NCBI RefSeq assembly: GCF_015140455.1
Contig: NZ_AP024094.1
Span: forward strand, 2,914,001 to 2,978,000
Origin: Jeongeupia sp. HS-3
GTDB lineage: Bacteria; Pseudomonadota; Gammaproteobacteria; Burkholderiales; Chitinibacteraceae
DNA: 64,000 nt
Reading direction: 5' to 3'
Under the pieces are notes generated by a model. It ran no database searches and was not told the origin of the DNA. It saw nothing but the letters and a program-made list of their open reading frames with translations. Numbering within the stretch: position 1 is the stretch's first letter; each line of letters begins with the position of its first letter. The position numbers were made by a program, and so were the translations under genes. Shown here in pieces: positions 36,126 to 46,185 of this stretch.

Positions 36126-36207
36126 AAATCCAAATGGGGCTGTGACGGCATATTTAAAGCGTGGCTGTGACGTGTGGATTACCACTCGTCCCGGTAAGCT
36201 GTTGAAA

Positions 36208-37074
36208 ATGAAATCATTCGACTCGCGCCTCATCGTTTCGCTCCTCTTGATGTACATCGTCTGGGGCTCGACCTACCTCGGTATCCGCTACGCGGTCGAG
36301 GATTTGCCGCCGTTGATGATGGCTTCGATGCGTTTTGCCATCGCCGGGGGGCTGATGCTGGCGTGGCTGAAGCTGCGCGGCGCACCATGGCCGAGCTGGC
36401 AGCAGGCGCGCTCGGCGATGATGATAGGCACGATGATGCTGGCGTTTGGCAACGGCGCGGTGTGCGTCGTCGAAACCGAAGTGCCGTCGGGGCTGGCGGC
36501 CCTGCTGCTGGCGGTGGCGCCGCTGTTCGCGGTGCTGTTCGACTGGGCCTGGGGCAACCGGCCGCACCGGCTCGAATGGCTGGGCGTGGCGCTGGGTCTG
36601 GGCGGGGTGATTTTGCTGCAGCAGGACACGCGCTTCGGCGGTGCCGCGTGGGCGTTTGCGCTGCTGCTGGCCGTGGCCTTGGTGTGGTCGTTCGCCGCGG
36701 TATGGCAGCGCCGGCTGCCGCTGCCGCCGGGGCCGATGTCGGCGGGCATCCAGATGTTCACCGCCGGTTGTGTACTGGCCGTGGTATCGCAACTGCGCGG
36801 CGAAGTCATGCCCGATCACGTCGGCTGGCAGAGCTGGACTGCGCTCGCCTACCTGACCGTGTTCGGCTCGCTGATCGCCTTCAACGCCTTCGTCTACGTG
36901 CTGACGCACGCCAAGCCGGTACTGGCGTCGAGCTATGCCTACGTGAACCCGCCGGTGGCGGTGCTGCTGGGCTGGCTGATCGCCGGCGAGCACGTGTCGG
37001 CGGCGATGCTGGTCGGCATGGGCGTGGTGCTGGCCGGGGTGGTGTTGCTGATGCTGGCCAGCCGCCGGCATTAA
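36208..37074 (+). CDS. EamA-family (DMT) permease, YedA-like
   Basis: Inner-membrane drug/metabolite transporter superfamily protein of 288 residues with ten helices in two EamA repeats. The start LIVSLLLMYIVWGSTYLGIRYAV is the usual YedA-type opening. The second repeat ends KPVLASSYAYVNPPVAVLLGWLIAGE, a highly conserved block before the last two helices. The substrate is unknown; YedA-like members are called putative metabolite exporters. The ATG at 36208 follows GTTGAAA without a strong ribosome site. The gene is divergent from hslU. Confidence 0.85.
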   Translation: MKSFDSRLIVSLLLMYIVWGSTYLGIRYAVEDLPPLMMASMRFAIAGGLMLAWLKLRGAPWPSWQQARSAMMIGTMMLAFGNGAVCVVETEVPSGLAALLLAVAPLFAVLFDWAWGNRPHRLEWLGVALGLGGVILLQQDTRFGGAAWAFALLLAVALVWSFAAVWQRRLPLPPGPMSAGIQMFTAGCVLAVVSQLRGEVMPDHVGWQSWTALAYLTVFGSLIAFNAFVYVLTHAKPVLASSYAYVNPPVAVLLGWLIAGEHVSAAMLVGMGVVLAGVVLLMLASRRH

Positions 37075-37188
37075 AACCGGCCCCCAAATCCTGCTGGCTG
37101 CGTTGTGCTCGCTTGCCGTACCTGGTTGTACTGTCTGCGCTTCACACGCCTTGCCAGCACCGTTGCACTGGATTTGAAGCCCGGTTTT
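37073..37188. repeat. Nested inverted-repeat element after the permease gene
   Basis: A 116-base segment, starting at the permease stop, with four nested complementary pairs: AAAACCGG/CCGGTTTT (37073, 37181), AAATCC/GGATTT (37086, 37170), TGCTGGC/GCCAGCA (37092, 37153) and an inner GTAC/GTAC. It can fold into one long bulged hairpin. It resembles the REP-like intergenic elements of Neisseriales in style, though I cannot assign a family. Confidence 0.55.
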
Positions 37189-37290
37189 TGTCCGGTTTGG
37201 CGGTGATTGGCGCTGGCCTGAATCGGCTATCCCCGCTACAGTAGTTTCCCGTATTTCCCGTTGCCAAGCTCAGCCAAGAAGCGAAACGCC

Positions 37291-38814
37291 ATGACCAATC
37301 CGCCGAACGATTACCTTGAACGCATCCTCACCGCCCGCGTGTACGACGCGGCGATTGAAACGCCGCTCGAACTCGCACCGAATTTGTCGCGCCGCATTGG
37401 CAACCAGATTCTGCTCAAGCGTGAAGACATGCAGCCGGTGTTCTCGTTCAAGATTCGCGGCGCCTACAACCGCATGGTCAAGCTGTCGCGCGCCGATCTC
37501 GATCGTGGCGTGATTGCCGCGTCGGCCGGCAACCATGCGCAGGGCGTGGCAATGTCGGCGCAAAAGCTCGGCTGTCGCGCCACCATCGTCATGCCGGCCA
37601 CCACGCCGCGCATCAAGGTCGACGCGGTCACGCGCCGTGGCGCCGAGGCGGTGCTGGTCGGCGATTCGTATTCCGATTGCTATGCGCACGCGATGAAGCT
37701 GGTCGAGGAAAGCGGTGCGACCTTCATCCATCCGTTCGACGATCCCGACGTGATCGCCGGCCAGGGCACCTGTGGCATGGAAATCCTCATGCAGCACCCC
37801 GATCCGCTCGATGCCGTGTTCATCCCGGTCGGCGGTGGCGGCCTGATCGCCGGCGTGGCCGCGTACATCAAGCGCCTGCGGCCCGAAGTGAAGATCATCG
37901 GCGTCGAGCCGACCGATGCCAATGCGATGTATCTGTCGCTGAAACTGGGCGAGCGCGTGAACCTGCCGCAGGTCGGCATTTTCGCCGATGGCGTCGCGGT
38001 CAAACAGGTCGGCGAGGAAACCTTCCGCGTCTGCCGGCAATTCGTCGACGACGTCATCCTCGTCGACACCGACGCGATGTGCGCGGCGATCAAGGACGTG
38101 TTCGAAGACACCCGCTCGATTCTCGAACCCGCCGGTGCACTGGCGATCGCCGGCGCCAAGGCGTGGGCCGCGCGCGAGAAGGCCGAGGGCAAGACCTTCG
38201 TGGCGATCGCTTCGGGCGCGAACATGAATTTCGACCGGCTGCGCTATGTGGCCGAGCAGGCCGAACTGGGCGAGGGCCGCGAAGCCGTGGTTGCCGTGAC
38301 CGTACCGGAACAACCGGGCGCGTTCCGCAAGTTCTGCAGCCTGATCGGCGCGCGCAACGTTACCGAGTTCAACTACCGCTACGGTGCCGACGACGAGGCG
38401 CATGTGTTCGTCGGCCTGTCGATCCAGAACCGTCATGAAGTCACCGAGCTGATTGAAAAGCTCGCCAATAACGGCCTGCCGGCAACCGACCTGACCGACA
38501 ACGAGCTGGCCAAGCTGCACGTCCGCCATCTGGTCGGTGGCCATGCGCCACAGGTGACCAACGAGCGGCTGCTGCGCTTCGAATTCCCGGAGCGTCCGGG
38601 CGCGCTGCTCAACTTCCTCGAGAACATGAGCGAGACTTGGAACATCAGCCTGTTCCACTACCGCAACCACGGCGCCGATTACGCCCGCATCCTCGTCGGC
38701 ATCCAGGTGCCGCCGCAGGACGATGCCGAATTCGCCGCCTTCCTCGACAAGCTCGGCTACCCGTACTGGATCGAGACCGAGAACGAGGCGTACAAGCTTT
38801 TCCTCGCTGCGTAA
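37291..38814 (+). CDS. ilvA: Threonine ammonia-lyase, biosynthetic long form
   Basis: Converts threonine to 2-oxobutyrate, the first step to isoleucine. It is 507 residues: a PLP catalytic domain (1-325) with the Schiff-base lysine in SFKIRGAYNRM (Lys54), SAGNHAQGVA and the phosphate-binding GGGGLIAGVAAY, followed by two ACT-like regulatory domains (about 335-420 and 430-505) as in isoleucine-inhibited E. coli IlvA. The ATG at 37291 begins at the expected N-terminus; an upstream TTG is unlikely. It ends at a strong terminator. Confidence 0.95.
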   Translation: MTNPPNDYLERILTARVYDAAIETPLELAPNLSRRIGNQILLKREDMQPVFSFKIRGAYNRMVKLSRADLDRGVIAASAGNHAQGVAMSAQKLGCRATIVMPATTPRIKVDAVTRRGAEAVLVGDSYSDCYAHAMKLVEESGATFIHPFDDPDVIAGQGTCGMEILMQHPDPLDAVFIPVGGGGLIAGVAAYIKRLRPEVKIIGVEPTDANAMYLSLKLGERVNLPQVGIFADGVAVKQVGEETFRVCRQFVDDVILVDTDAMCAAIKDVFEDTRSILEPAGALAIAGAKAWAAREKAEGKTFVAIASGANMNFDRLRYVAEQAELGEGREAVVAVTVPEQPGAFRKFCSLIGARNVTEFNYRYGADDEAHVFVGLSIQNRHEVTELIEKLANNGLPATDLTDNELAKLHVRHLVGGHAPQVTNERLLRFEFPERPGALLNFLENMSETWNISLFHYRNHGADYARILVGIQVPPQDDAEFAAFLDKLGYPYWIETENEAYKLFLAA

Positions 38815-38821
38815 CGCCAAG

Positions 38822-38858
38822 CAATAAAAAACCGGCCTTGATGGCCGGTTTTTTATTG
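38822..38858. terminator. Bidirectional terminator between ilvA and fabI
   Basis: Perfect 16-base arms (CAATAAAAAACCGGCC and complement) around TTGAT, with A and T runs at the outer ends. It serves both convergent genes. Confidence 0.92.
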
Positions 38859-38870
38859 GCAACGACATGC

Positions 38871-39635
38871 TTACGAAACGATGTTGATCCCGCCATCGAC
38901 GTAGAACACCGAGCCGGTAATGCGCTTGGCGCCGTCTTCGCACAGGAAGGCCGTGGCTTCGCCGACGTCGTCGATGTCGATCAGCTCGCGCAGCGGTGCG
39001 TGCTGGATCGAGTTTTCGATCAACAGGCCGAATTCGCGGATGCCGCTAGCGGCACGGGTTTGCACCGGGCCCGGCGAGACCGCGTGGACGCGGATCTTCT
39101 TCGGGCCCAGTTCGTTGGCCAAGTAGCGGGCAACGCTTTCCAGCGCGGCCTTCACCGGCCCCATCACGCCGTAGTTCGGCACGACCTTCTCGGCGCCGTA
39201 GTAGCTCATCGTGATCAGCGTGCCGCCGTCCTTCATCAGCGGTTCGGCCAGCTTGGCGATGCGCACGAAGGAATGGCAGGAGATGTCCATCGCCTGCAGG
39301 AAACCGTCGCGGCTGGTATCGACCACGCGGCCGTGCAGGTCGTCCTTTTGCGCGAACGCGATCGAATGCAGCGCGATGTCGAGCTTGCCGAACTTGTCGG
39401 TGATCGCGGCAAAAGTCGCGTCGAGCGAGGCATCGTCGCTGACGTCGCACTTGAGCAGCAGCGCCGGTTCCAGCTCCGGCAGCAGCGGCTTGATGAAGTC
39501 GAGCGTGCGATCGTTGACGTAGGTGATCACCAGCTGGGCGCCACGCGCCTTGAGCGAGCGGGCGACGCCGTAGGCGATCGAGTGGTCGTTGGCGATGCCG
39601 GTAATCAGGGCAACGCGGCCTTCAAGCGATTTCAT
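38871..39635 (-). CDS. fabI: Enoyl-[acyl-carrier-protein] reductase (NADH), FabI
   Basis: Catalyses the last reduction of each fatty-acid elongation cycle; target of triclosan. It is 254 residues of the short-chain dehydrogenase fold. The nucleotide site is ALITGIANDHSIAYGVA. The catalytic set Tyr146 (SYYGAEK), Tyr155 and Lys162 (YGVMGPVKAALE) lies in the FabI-specific Tyr-x6-Lys arrangement. The start ATG overlaps the stop of the upstream DUF3141 gene by four bases, so translation is coupled. It ends at a strong bidirectional terminator. Confidence 0.95.
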   Translation of the reverse strand: MKSLEGRVALITGIANDHSIAYGVARSLKARGAQLVITYVNDRTLDFIKPLLPELEPALLLKCDVSDDASLDATFAAITDKFGKLDIALHSIAFAQKDDLHGRVVDTSRDGFLQAMDISCHSFVRIAKLAEPLMKDGGTLITMSYYGAEKVVPNYGVMGPVKAALESVARYLANELGPKKIRVHAVSPGPVQTRAASGIREFGLLIENSIQHAPLRELIDIDDVGEATAFLCEDGAKRITGSVFYVDGGINIVS

Positions 39636-42022
39636 TCTTTATCCTCTTTGGGGCGGGATGTGGTCGGGCGGCGACGGGCCGGTTTGGCATCGTCGTTGGC
39701 CGGGGTGACGGGTTTCGCTGCCGGTTTGCGCCGTGTGACCGTTCGGGCCGGGTCGGTTTCGGCGGCCTGCCGGGCGGGCTCAGGCACGCTAGGCACCGGC
39801 TTCTGCGGCGTGATCGGCAGGAGTTCGGCCCGCAACTCGGCCAGATTGTGCAAGGCTTCGGTGGCGCCGGGAATGACATGGATCAGCGCATCGAAGTGCT
39901 CGAATGCGGTCGCCAGTGCGTCGCGGCTGTCAAACAGCTGCGGCAGCGTCTTGCGAGCCTCGGCCGGGAAGCGCCAGACCAGCAGCGCCTGTTCACGCAG
40001 CTTGGTGTGGCGTTCTTGCGGGCTCAGCGCCGCGAGCGTGCGTTCCTGCACCAGCCATTCATACGCGGCACTGCGGCGTTCGACCTTGATCGACGACAGC
40101 CCCTGCGTAATCAGGATCGCCAGCCGGATCATGCCGTCGGCGTTGTCGCCCTGCGGCAGCCTTGCCAGCAGTGCGGCGTCATCGAAGTCCGGCTCGGCCT
40201 GGCCATCTTTTTTCAGGTAATCCGGGATGTTTTCGCTGCCGATGCCGGCGAGCGCCAGCATGCCGTAGAGACTGAAGAACTCCAGCTCGCTCTTGGCGTC
40301 GCGCAGGTCGCGGTACAGATCGAGCGACGTCGCCAGCTGCTTCGTACCCCAGCGTTCCAGCGTGCGCAGCTCGGGATCGCGTGGCTTACGATGCTCGCGC
40401 ACCACCTCGGCCAGACCGGCGTTGAGTCTGGCGAGCGGATTGAGGCTGGACCAGCCCCAGTGCTGCACGCGCAGCGGATGCAGCTGCCGGCCGATCTTGG
40501 CGGCATCTTCGGTTACCAGCGGTGCAAGCCATGGTCGTACCAGGGTCGAGTAAATCGACGTACCCAGTGCCGAGATGGCTTCGACGGCGGCAAACGGCGC
40601 TTCGTCATGGCGCTCGAACTTTTGCAGGCCGCGCAGTTCCTCGACCGCGCGCTCGATCAGCTCGGCCTCGTAGCGCGGCTGGCCGTCGTCGCCGGTGACG
40701 GTATCGATCTTCAGCTGATACAGGCCCGGTTCGAGTGTCTCGATCACTTCAAGCAGCTCGACGATCTTGGCGTGTTCTTTCAGCGCGATCTTGGCCGAAA
40801 CAAAGATGCCGAGATGGCCGGTGGTCTTGTGCTCGAGGCCGACGACAACCTGGCCCGATGCTTTCAGCGCCGCGGTGCTCGGATAGAGATCGAGAATCCA
40901 GTTGAACGCCTGCTGCGGTGGCGTGATGTTGTCGCCCATCGACGCGAACACCACCACCGGCGCGCGCAGCTGGTGCAGGTCGTAGGCGCCGCTGCGGGCG
41001 GTGGCCTTGCCTTCGGTCAGGTTGTTGCCGATGAACAGGTTTTCGACGATCCAGCGGATTTCTTCCTCGTTCATCAGGAAGTAGCCACCCCACCAGCGTT
41101 CGAAGTCGAGGAAACGCGGCGGTTCGGTATCGATCTGGTCGTACAGGTGATAGTTCTTGGTCACCAGCGTGTTGGCCGGATCGAGGTTCTCGAAATTGTC
41201 GACCAGGTAGGCGCCGTCGAACTTGCCGCCCCCCAGATCGGATGCCAGCAGCGCGCTCCACGCGCCGCCGAGATTGCCGCCAGCGTAGCGCATCGGGTTG
41301 CCGCCGTCGTTGCCGGCCCAGTACGACACCGGTGCGCCATTCATCACCAGCGCGCCGACCAGCTCGGGGTTTTGGGCTGCGACCAGCATGGCCGCCCAGC
41401 CGCCCTGGCAGTTGCCGACAAGCGCCGGCTTGGGCGAATCGGGGTGGCGGCGGATGACTTCACGCAGGAATTCGGCTTGCGTTGCGGTCACGTCGGCGAG
41501 CGTCTGGCCGGCTTCGGGTTCGGGGAAGAAGATGCAGAAATACACCGGGTTGCCGGCGCGCAAGGCCATGCCGACTTCGGAATCATCCTTGAAGCCACCG
41601 ATGCCCGGGCCGTGGCCGGCACGCGGATCGAGGATCACGTAGGGGCGGGAGGCCGGATCGATTTTTACGCCTTCGGGCGGGGTGATGGCCGCCAACGCGT
41701 AGTTCACCGGGCGCTTGAAGGTGCGCGCATCGAGGATGATGTCGTAGGCGAAATGCAGTAGCGGCGGCTTGCCGGCCTTTTCGTGTTCGAGGTAGTTGTC
41801 GCCGCGCTGGCGCAGCGTGTCCCAGAACAGCACCTGGCGCTCGAAGCTGTCGCTCAGGTAATCGAAGGCGGCAAAAAAGGGATTGGCCGTGAACGGCAGC
41901 TCGGGAACGGTTTGAGCGTGGGTAAAGCGGGTCAGTGCATCGCGCAGCCGGCGTTGCCACAGCAGGCCGAGTCGGGCCTGCAAAGTGGTCGCGGTGGCGA
42001 GACGCTCGGAAGAACTCATCAT
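39632..42022 (-). CDS. DUF3141 protein, PhaC-like alpha/beta-hydrolase
   Basis: A 796-residue cytoplasmic protein of unknown function, distantly related to polyhydroxyalkanoate synthases. The nucleophile elbow is GNCQGG (203-208) with cysteine at 205, as in PhaC (G-x-C-x-G), rather than the serine of lipases. Asp364 (FASMGDNITPP) and His403 (HKTTGHLG) complete a PhaC-like Cys-Asp-His set. A helical C-terminal region of about 350 residues ends in a basic Pro/Ala/Lys tail. The ATG at 42022 has AAGGAGA upstream. It is co-translated with fabI. Whether it makes or handles polyester or acyl-CoA is not known. Confidence 0.82.
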   Translation of the reverse strand: MMSSSERLATATTLQARLGLLWQRRLRDALTRFTHAQTVPELPFTANPFFAAFDYLSDSFERQVLFWDTLRQRGDNYLEHEKAGKPPLLHFAYDIILDARTFKRPVNYALAAITPPEGVKIDPASRPYVILDPRAGHGPGIGGFKDDSEVGMALRAGNPVYFCIFFPEPEAGQTLADVTATQAEFLREVIRRHPDSPKPALVGNCQGGWAAMLVAAQNPELVGALVMNGAPVSYWAGNDGGNPMRYAGGNLGGAWSALLASDLGGGKFDGAYLVDNFENLDPANTLVTKNYHLYDQIDTEPPRFLDFERWWGGYFLMNEEEIRWIVENLFIGNNLTEGKATARSGAYDLHQLRAPVVVFASMGDNITPPQQAFNWILDLYPSTAALKASGQVVVGLEHKTTGHLGIFVSAKIALKEHAKIVELLEVIETLEPGLYQLKIDTVTGDDGQPRYEAELIERAVEELRGLQKFERHDEAPFAAVEAISALGTSIYSTLVRPWLAPLVTEDAAKIGRQLHPLRVQHWGWSSLNPLARLNAGLAEVVREHRKPRDPELRTLERWGTKQLATSLDLYRDLRDAKSELEFFSLYGMLALAGIGSENIPDYLKKDGQAEPDFDDAALLARLPQGDNADGMIRLAILITQGLSSIKVERRSAAYEWLVQERTLAALSPQERHTKLREQALLVWRFPAEARKTLPQLFDSRDALATAFEHFDALIHVIPGATEALHNLAELRAELLPITPQKPVPSVPEPARQAAETDPARTVTRRKPAAKPVTPANDDAKPARRRPTTSRPKEDKE

Positions 42023-42088
42023 GCTGGGTGTCTCCTTGGTCGCAAATACCGTTATGGCAAGTCCTTTCGAGACCTGCAAGGGCGATTG

Positions 42089-42099
42089 TTGCACTGCAA
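42089..42099. promoter_or_regulatory. Palindrome TTGCACTGCAA upstream of the DUF3141 gene
   Basis: Perfect 5+1+5 inverted repeat, 67 bases before the DUF3141 start and 91 bases before metH. TGC/GCA-rich palindromes of this type are reported as PhaR sites at polyhydroxyalkanoate genes in Proteobacteria, so PhaR-like control is a reasonable but untested idea. Confidence 0.4.
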
Positions 42100-42189
42100 T
42101 GTGACACAGGGATAGCGCCGCGTGCGGAGGCGTTGCGGAACGATGTGGTAAAATTGCCGGTTTTCGCCGTTGAATCAACCGGATAAGCC

Positions 42190-45100
42190 ATGAGCATCCC
42201 CGCCGCCCGCACCCTCCATCTGCAATCCCTGCTGAACGATCGCATCCTGATTCTCGACGGCGGCATGGGGACGATGATCCAGCAGTACACGCTGGACGAG
42301 GCGGCGTACCGTGGCGAGCGCTTTGCCGACTGGCACTGCGACGTGAAGGGCAACAACGACCTCTTGGTGCTCTCGCAGCCGGACATCATCGGCGCGATCC
42401 ACCAGCAGTATCTGGATGCCGGCGCCGACATCATCGAGACCAACAGTTTCAACGGCACATCGATCGCGATGGCCGACTACGAAATGGAATCGCTGGTGTG
42501 GGAGCTGAACTTCGCCGCCGCCAAGCTGGTGAAAGACCTGTGCGTGGCGCAAACCGCCAAAACGCCGGAGAAGCCGCGCTTCTGCGCCGGCGTGCTCGGC
42601 CCGACCAACCGCACCTGCTCGATCAGCCCGGATGTGAACGACCCCGGCTACCGCAACGTGACTTTCGATGCGCTGGTCGAGAGCTACCTCGAAGCCATCG
42701 ACGGCCTGGTCAAGGGCGGCGCTGACCTGCTGCTGGTTGAAACCGTGTTCGACACGCTCAACGCCAAGGCGGCGGTGTTCGCCATCCACACCTATTTCGA
42801 CCAGAACCCGGATGTCGAGAAACTGCCGATCATGGTGTCGGGCACGATTACCGATCAATCCGGCCGCACGCTCACCGGCCAGACGACCGAGGCGTTCTAC
42901 AACTCGCTGCACCATGCCGATGCGATTTCGTTCGGCCTGAACTGCGCGCTCGGCCCCGATCTGCTGCGCCCGTATGTTGAGGAAATGAGCCGGATTTCGG
43001 ACACTTTCGTCTCGGTGCACGCCAACGCCGGCCTGCCGAATGCCTTTGGCGGCTACGACCTTGATCCGGCCGAAATGGCGCTCAACGTCAGGGAATGGGC
43101 CGAATCGGGGCTGATCAATATCGTCGGCGGCTGCTGCGGCACCACGCCCGACCATATCGCTGCAATGTATCAGGCGGTGAAGGACGTCGCGCCGCGCCCG
43201 CTGCCTCAGATCGAAGCCAAGTGCCGCCTTTCCGGGCTGGAACCGTTCAATATCGGCGATAAAGACCTGTTCGTGAACGTCGGCGAGCGCACCAACGTCA
43301 CCGGCTCCAAGGCCTTTGCGCGGCTGATTTTGAATGGCGATTACCCGACCGCGCTCGATGTCGCCCGCCAGCAGGTCGAGGCCGGTGCGCAGGTGATCGA
43401 CATCAACATGGACGAGGGCATGCTCGACGCCCACAAGGCCATGGTGACCTTTTTGAATCTGGTCGCCGCCGAGCCGGATATTTCGCGCGTACCGATCATG
43501 ATCGACTCGTCCAAATGGGACGTGATCGAAGCCGGCCTGAAGTGCGTGCAAGGCAAGTGCATCGTCAATTCGATCTCGATGAAGGAAGGCGTAGAAAAGT
43601 TCGTCGAACAGGCCAAGCTGCTGCGCCGCTACGGCGCGGCGGTGATCGTGATGGCGTTCGACGAAGTCGGCCAGGCCGATACCTTCGCGCGCAAGGTCGA
43701 GATTTGCGAGAAGAGCTACCGCATCCTCGTCGATGAAGTCGGCTTCCCGCCAGAAGACATCATTTTCGACCCGAACATCTTTGCCGTTGCCACCGGTATC
43801 GAAGAGCACGCGCGCTACGGGCTGGATTTCATCGAAGCCACCGGCTGGATCAAGCAGAACCTGCCGCACGCGAAGATTTCCGGCGGCGTATCGAACGTGA
43901 GCTTCAGCTTCCGCGGCAACAACAAGGTGCGCGAGGCGATCCACGCGGTGTTCCTCTACCACGCGATCCAGAAAGGCATGACGATGGGTATCGTCAACGC
44001 CGGCGCGCTGGAAGTGTACGAAGAAGTGCCGCAGGCGCTGCGCGATGCGATCGAGGACGTGGTGCTGATGCGCGGCGACCAAACCGATCCGCTCGCCACC
44101 ACCGAAACGCTGATCGCACTGGCCGACTCGTTCCGTGGCGACGTGAACCAGGCCAAGGGCGAAGACCTGAGCTGGCGTGAAGGAGGCCTGCAAGCGCGCA
44201 TCACCCACGCGCTGGTGAAGGGCGTCACCACCTTTATCGTCGAAGACACCGAAGAAGCGCGGCTCGCGTCCGAGCGGCCGATCCACGTGATCGAAGGCGT
44301 GCTGATGACCGGCATGAACCACGTCGGCGACCTGTTCGGCGCCGGCAAGATGTTCTTGCCGCAGGTGGTGAAATCCGCCCGCGTGATGAAGGCCGCCGTT
44401 GCCCACCTCGAACCGTTTATCGAGGAAGAAAAAATCCGCATGGGCCTGCAGGACGCACCGGCCAAGGGCAATATCGTCATGGCGACGGTGAAGGGCGACG
44501 TCCACGACATCGGCAAGAATATCGTCGGCGTGGTGCTGCGTTGCAACAACTACAAGGTCACCGACCTGGGCGTGATGGTGCCGGCGCAGAAGATCCTCGA
44601 TACCGCCAGGGAAATCGGCGCGGACATGATCGGGCTATCCGGCCTGATCACGCCGTCGCTCGAAGAAATGGCGCACGTCGCCAAGGAAATGCAGCGCCAA
44701 GGCTTTACCTTGCCGCTGCTGATCGGCGGTGCGACTACCTCGAAGGTGCACACCGCGGTGAAGATCGAGCCGGGCTACCCGGCCGGCCACGTGGTGTACG
44801 TGCCCGATGCATCGCGCGCCGTCGGCGTGTGCTCCAGCCTGCTCTCGGACGAACTCAAGCCGGCGTTCGTCGAAAAGCTGCGCGCCGAATACCAGAACAT
44901 CCGCACCATCCACGCCAACAAGGATCGCACCAAGTTCCTGCCCATCGAAGCCGCGCGTGCCAACGGCTTCGCCCCGGCGACCGGCTTCGACTGGGCCGGC
45001 TACACGCCGCCGAAGCCCAAGCAATTGGGCGTGATCAAGTTCGAGAACGTGCCGCTGGAAGACATCGAGCCCTATATCGACTGGAGCCCGTTCTTCAACG

Positions 45101-45939
45101 CGTGGGAGCTGTTCGGCAAATATCCGAAAATCCTGAACGACGAAGTGGTCGGCGAATCGGCGCGGGCGCTGTTTGCCGATGCACAAGCGATGCTCAAGGA
45201 TCTGGTCGCGCAGAAATGGATTTCCGCCAACGGCGTCGTCGGCCTGTTCCCGGCCAATTCGGTCGCCGGTGAAGACATCGAAATCTACTCGCCCGAATCC
45301 GATCCACAAAATCGCGGTGAACCGCTGATGACCTGGCACAACCTGCGCCAGCAGAACATCAAGGCCGCCGGCAAGCCCAACTGGTGCCTGGCCGACTTCA
45401 TCGCGCCGAAGGACTCGGGCGTGCAGGACTACATTGGCGCATTCGCCGTCACCGGCGGCATCGGCATCGACCCGCACGTGAAGGCGTTCGAAGACGCCAA
45501 CGACGACTACAGCGCCATTATGGTCAAGGCACTGGCAGACCGCTTTGCCGAAGGCTTTGCCGAATACATGCACGAAAAAGTGCGCAAGGAGCTATGGGGC
45601 TACGCTGCCGACGAAGCGCTGAACGTCGACGAACTGACCGACGAAAAATACAGCGGCATCCGCCCGGCCCCCGGCTACCCGGCCTGCCCGGACCACACCG
45701 CCAAGACCGGGCTGTTCGACATCCTGAACGCCAACGACATCGGCATGACGCTGACCGAAGGCTACGCCATGCTGCCGACCGCAGCGGTGAGCGGCTTCTA
45801 CTTCAGCCACCCGCAATCGCAGTACTTTGCTGTCGGCAAGGTGAACAAGGATCAGGTCGAGGAATACGCGCAGCGGCGCGGGGTGAGCGTCGAGCAGGCG
45901 GAGCGGGATTTGGCGCCGAATTTGGGGTACAACGCGTGA
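42190..45939 (+). CDS. metH: Cobalamin-dependent methionine synthase
   Basis: Transfers a methyl group from methyltetrahydrofolate to homocysteine through cobalamin. It is 1249 residues with all four modules: homocysteine-binding (1-330, zinc cysteines including GGCCGT near 315), pterin-binding (about 350-620), cobalamin-binding with [11 protein letters not shown] near 771 (the axial histidine), and the AdoMet reactivation domain (about 900-1245, [12 protein letters not shown] near 1158). The ATG at 42190 has only a weak ribosome site. About 250 bases of its 3' end recur in decayed form at 46384-46630. No cobalamin riboswitch is seen upstream. Confidence 0.96.
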   Translation: MSIPAARTLHLQSLLNDRILILDGGMGTMIQQYTLDEAAYRGERFADWHCDVKGNNDLLVLSQPDIIGAIHQQYLDAGADIIETNSFNGTSIAMADYEMESLVWELNFAAAKLVKDLCVAQTAKTPEKPRFCAGVLGPTNRTCSISPDVNDPGYRNVTFDALVESYLEAIDGLVKGGADLLLVETVFDTLNAKAAVFAIHTYFDQNPDVEKLPIMVSGTITDQSGRTLTGQTTEAFYNSLHHADAISFGLNCALGPDLLRPYVEEMSRISDTFVSVHANAGLPNAFGGYDLDPAEMALNVREWAESGLINIVGGCCGTTPDHIAAMYQAVKDVAPRPLPQIEAKCRLSGLEPFNIGDKDLFVNVGERTNVTGSKAFARLILNGDYPTALDVARQQVEAGAQVIDINMDEGMLDAHKAMVTFLNLVAAEPDISRVPIMIDSSKWDVIEAGLKCVQGKCIVNSISMKEGVEKFVEQAKLLRRYGAAVIVMAFDEVGQADTFARKVEICEKSYRILVDEVGFPPEDIIFDPNIFAVATGIEEHARYGLDFIEATGWIKQNLPHAKISGGVSNVSFSFRGNNKVREAIHAVFLYHAIQKGMTMGIVNAGALEVYEEVPQALRDAIEDVVLMRGDQTDPLATTETLIALADSFRGDVNQAKGEDLSWREGGLQARITHALVKGVTTFIVEDTEEARLASERPIHVIEGVLMTGMNHVGDLFGAGKMFLPQVVKSARVMKAAVAHLEPFIEEEKIRMGLQDAPAKGNIVMATVKGDVHDIGKNIVGVVLRCNNYKVTDLGVMVPAQKILDTAREIGADMIGLSGLITPSLEEMAHVAKEMQRQGFTLPLLIGGATTSKVHTAVKIEPGYPAGHVVYVPDASRAVGVCSSLLSDELKPAFVEKLRAEYQNIRTIHANKDRTKFLPIEAARANGFAPATGFDWAGYTPPKPKQLGVIKFENVPLEDIEPYIDWSPFFNAWELFGKYPKILNDEVVGESARALFADAQAMLKDLVAQKWISANGVVGLFPANSVAGEDIEIYSPESDPQNRGEPLMTWHNLRQQNIKAAGKPNWCLADFIAPKDSGVQDYIGAFAVTGGIGIDPHVKAFEDANDDYSAIMVKALADRFAEGFAEYMHEKVRKELWGYAADEALNVDELTDEKYSGIRPAPGYPACPDHTAKTGLFDILNANDIGMTLTEGYAMLPTAAVSGFYFSHPQSQYFAVGKVNKDQVEEYAQRRGVSVEQAERDLAPNLGYNA

Positions 45940-45952
45940 TGAGAGGCTGCGG

Positions 45953-46185
45953 GTGACAGAGCAGAAAATCATCATCATCGCCGGGCCGAATGGCGCGGGC
46001 AAAATCACGTTTGCCCGCGAATTTCTGCCTAACGAAGCAGCCTGTCCGACGTTCATCAACGCCGACCTGATCGCGGCTGGGCTATCCGTTTGCCCCTGAA
46101 CTGGCAGCGATTCAGGCCGGCCGACTGATGCTGGCGCAGATTGCCCTGCACGTACCAGCTGATTGCTGAAGGAGAAAATCCATGA
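45953..46185 (+). pseudogene. Zeta-toxin-family (AAA P-loop kinase) gene, broken
   Basis: Starts GTG at 45953 with GAGAGG upstream. The N-terminus [19 protein letters not shown] carries a P-loop in which the usual Thr is Ile, followed by [12 protein letters not shown] as in chromosomal zeta-like proteins. The frame then shifts near 46086 (a stop follows at 46097), continues in a second frame as [20 protein letters not shown], and jumps by an internal deletion to a third frame reading TYQLIAEGENP and a stop. About 100 middle residues of a normal protein are missing. The last bases overlap the next ORF (ATGA). Confidence 0.8.

Noticed and set aside
37270-41761. Long open frames antisense to ilvA and to the DUF3141 gene
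   Set aside because: Same reason: mirror frames of strongly coding sequence, with no recognisable domains.
42175-44505. A 776-codon open frame antisense to metH
   Set aside because: A shadow of the metH reading frame in a GC-rich sequence, with no ribosome site and a composition typical of antisense frames.
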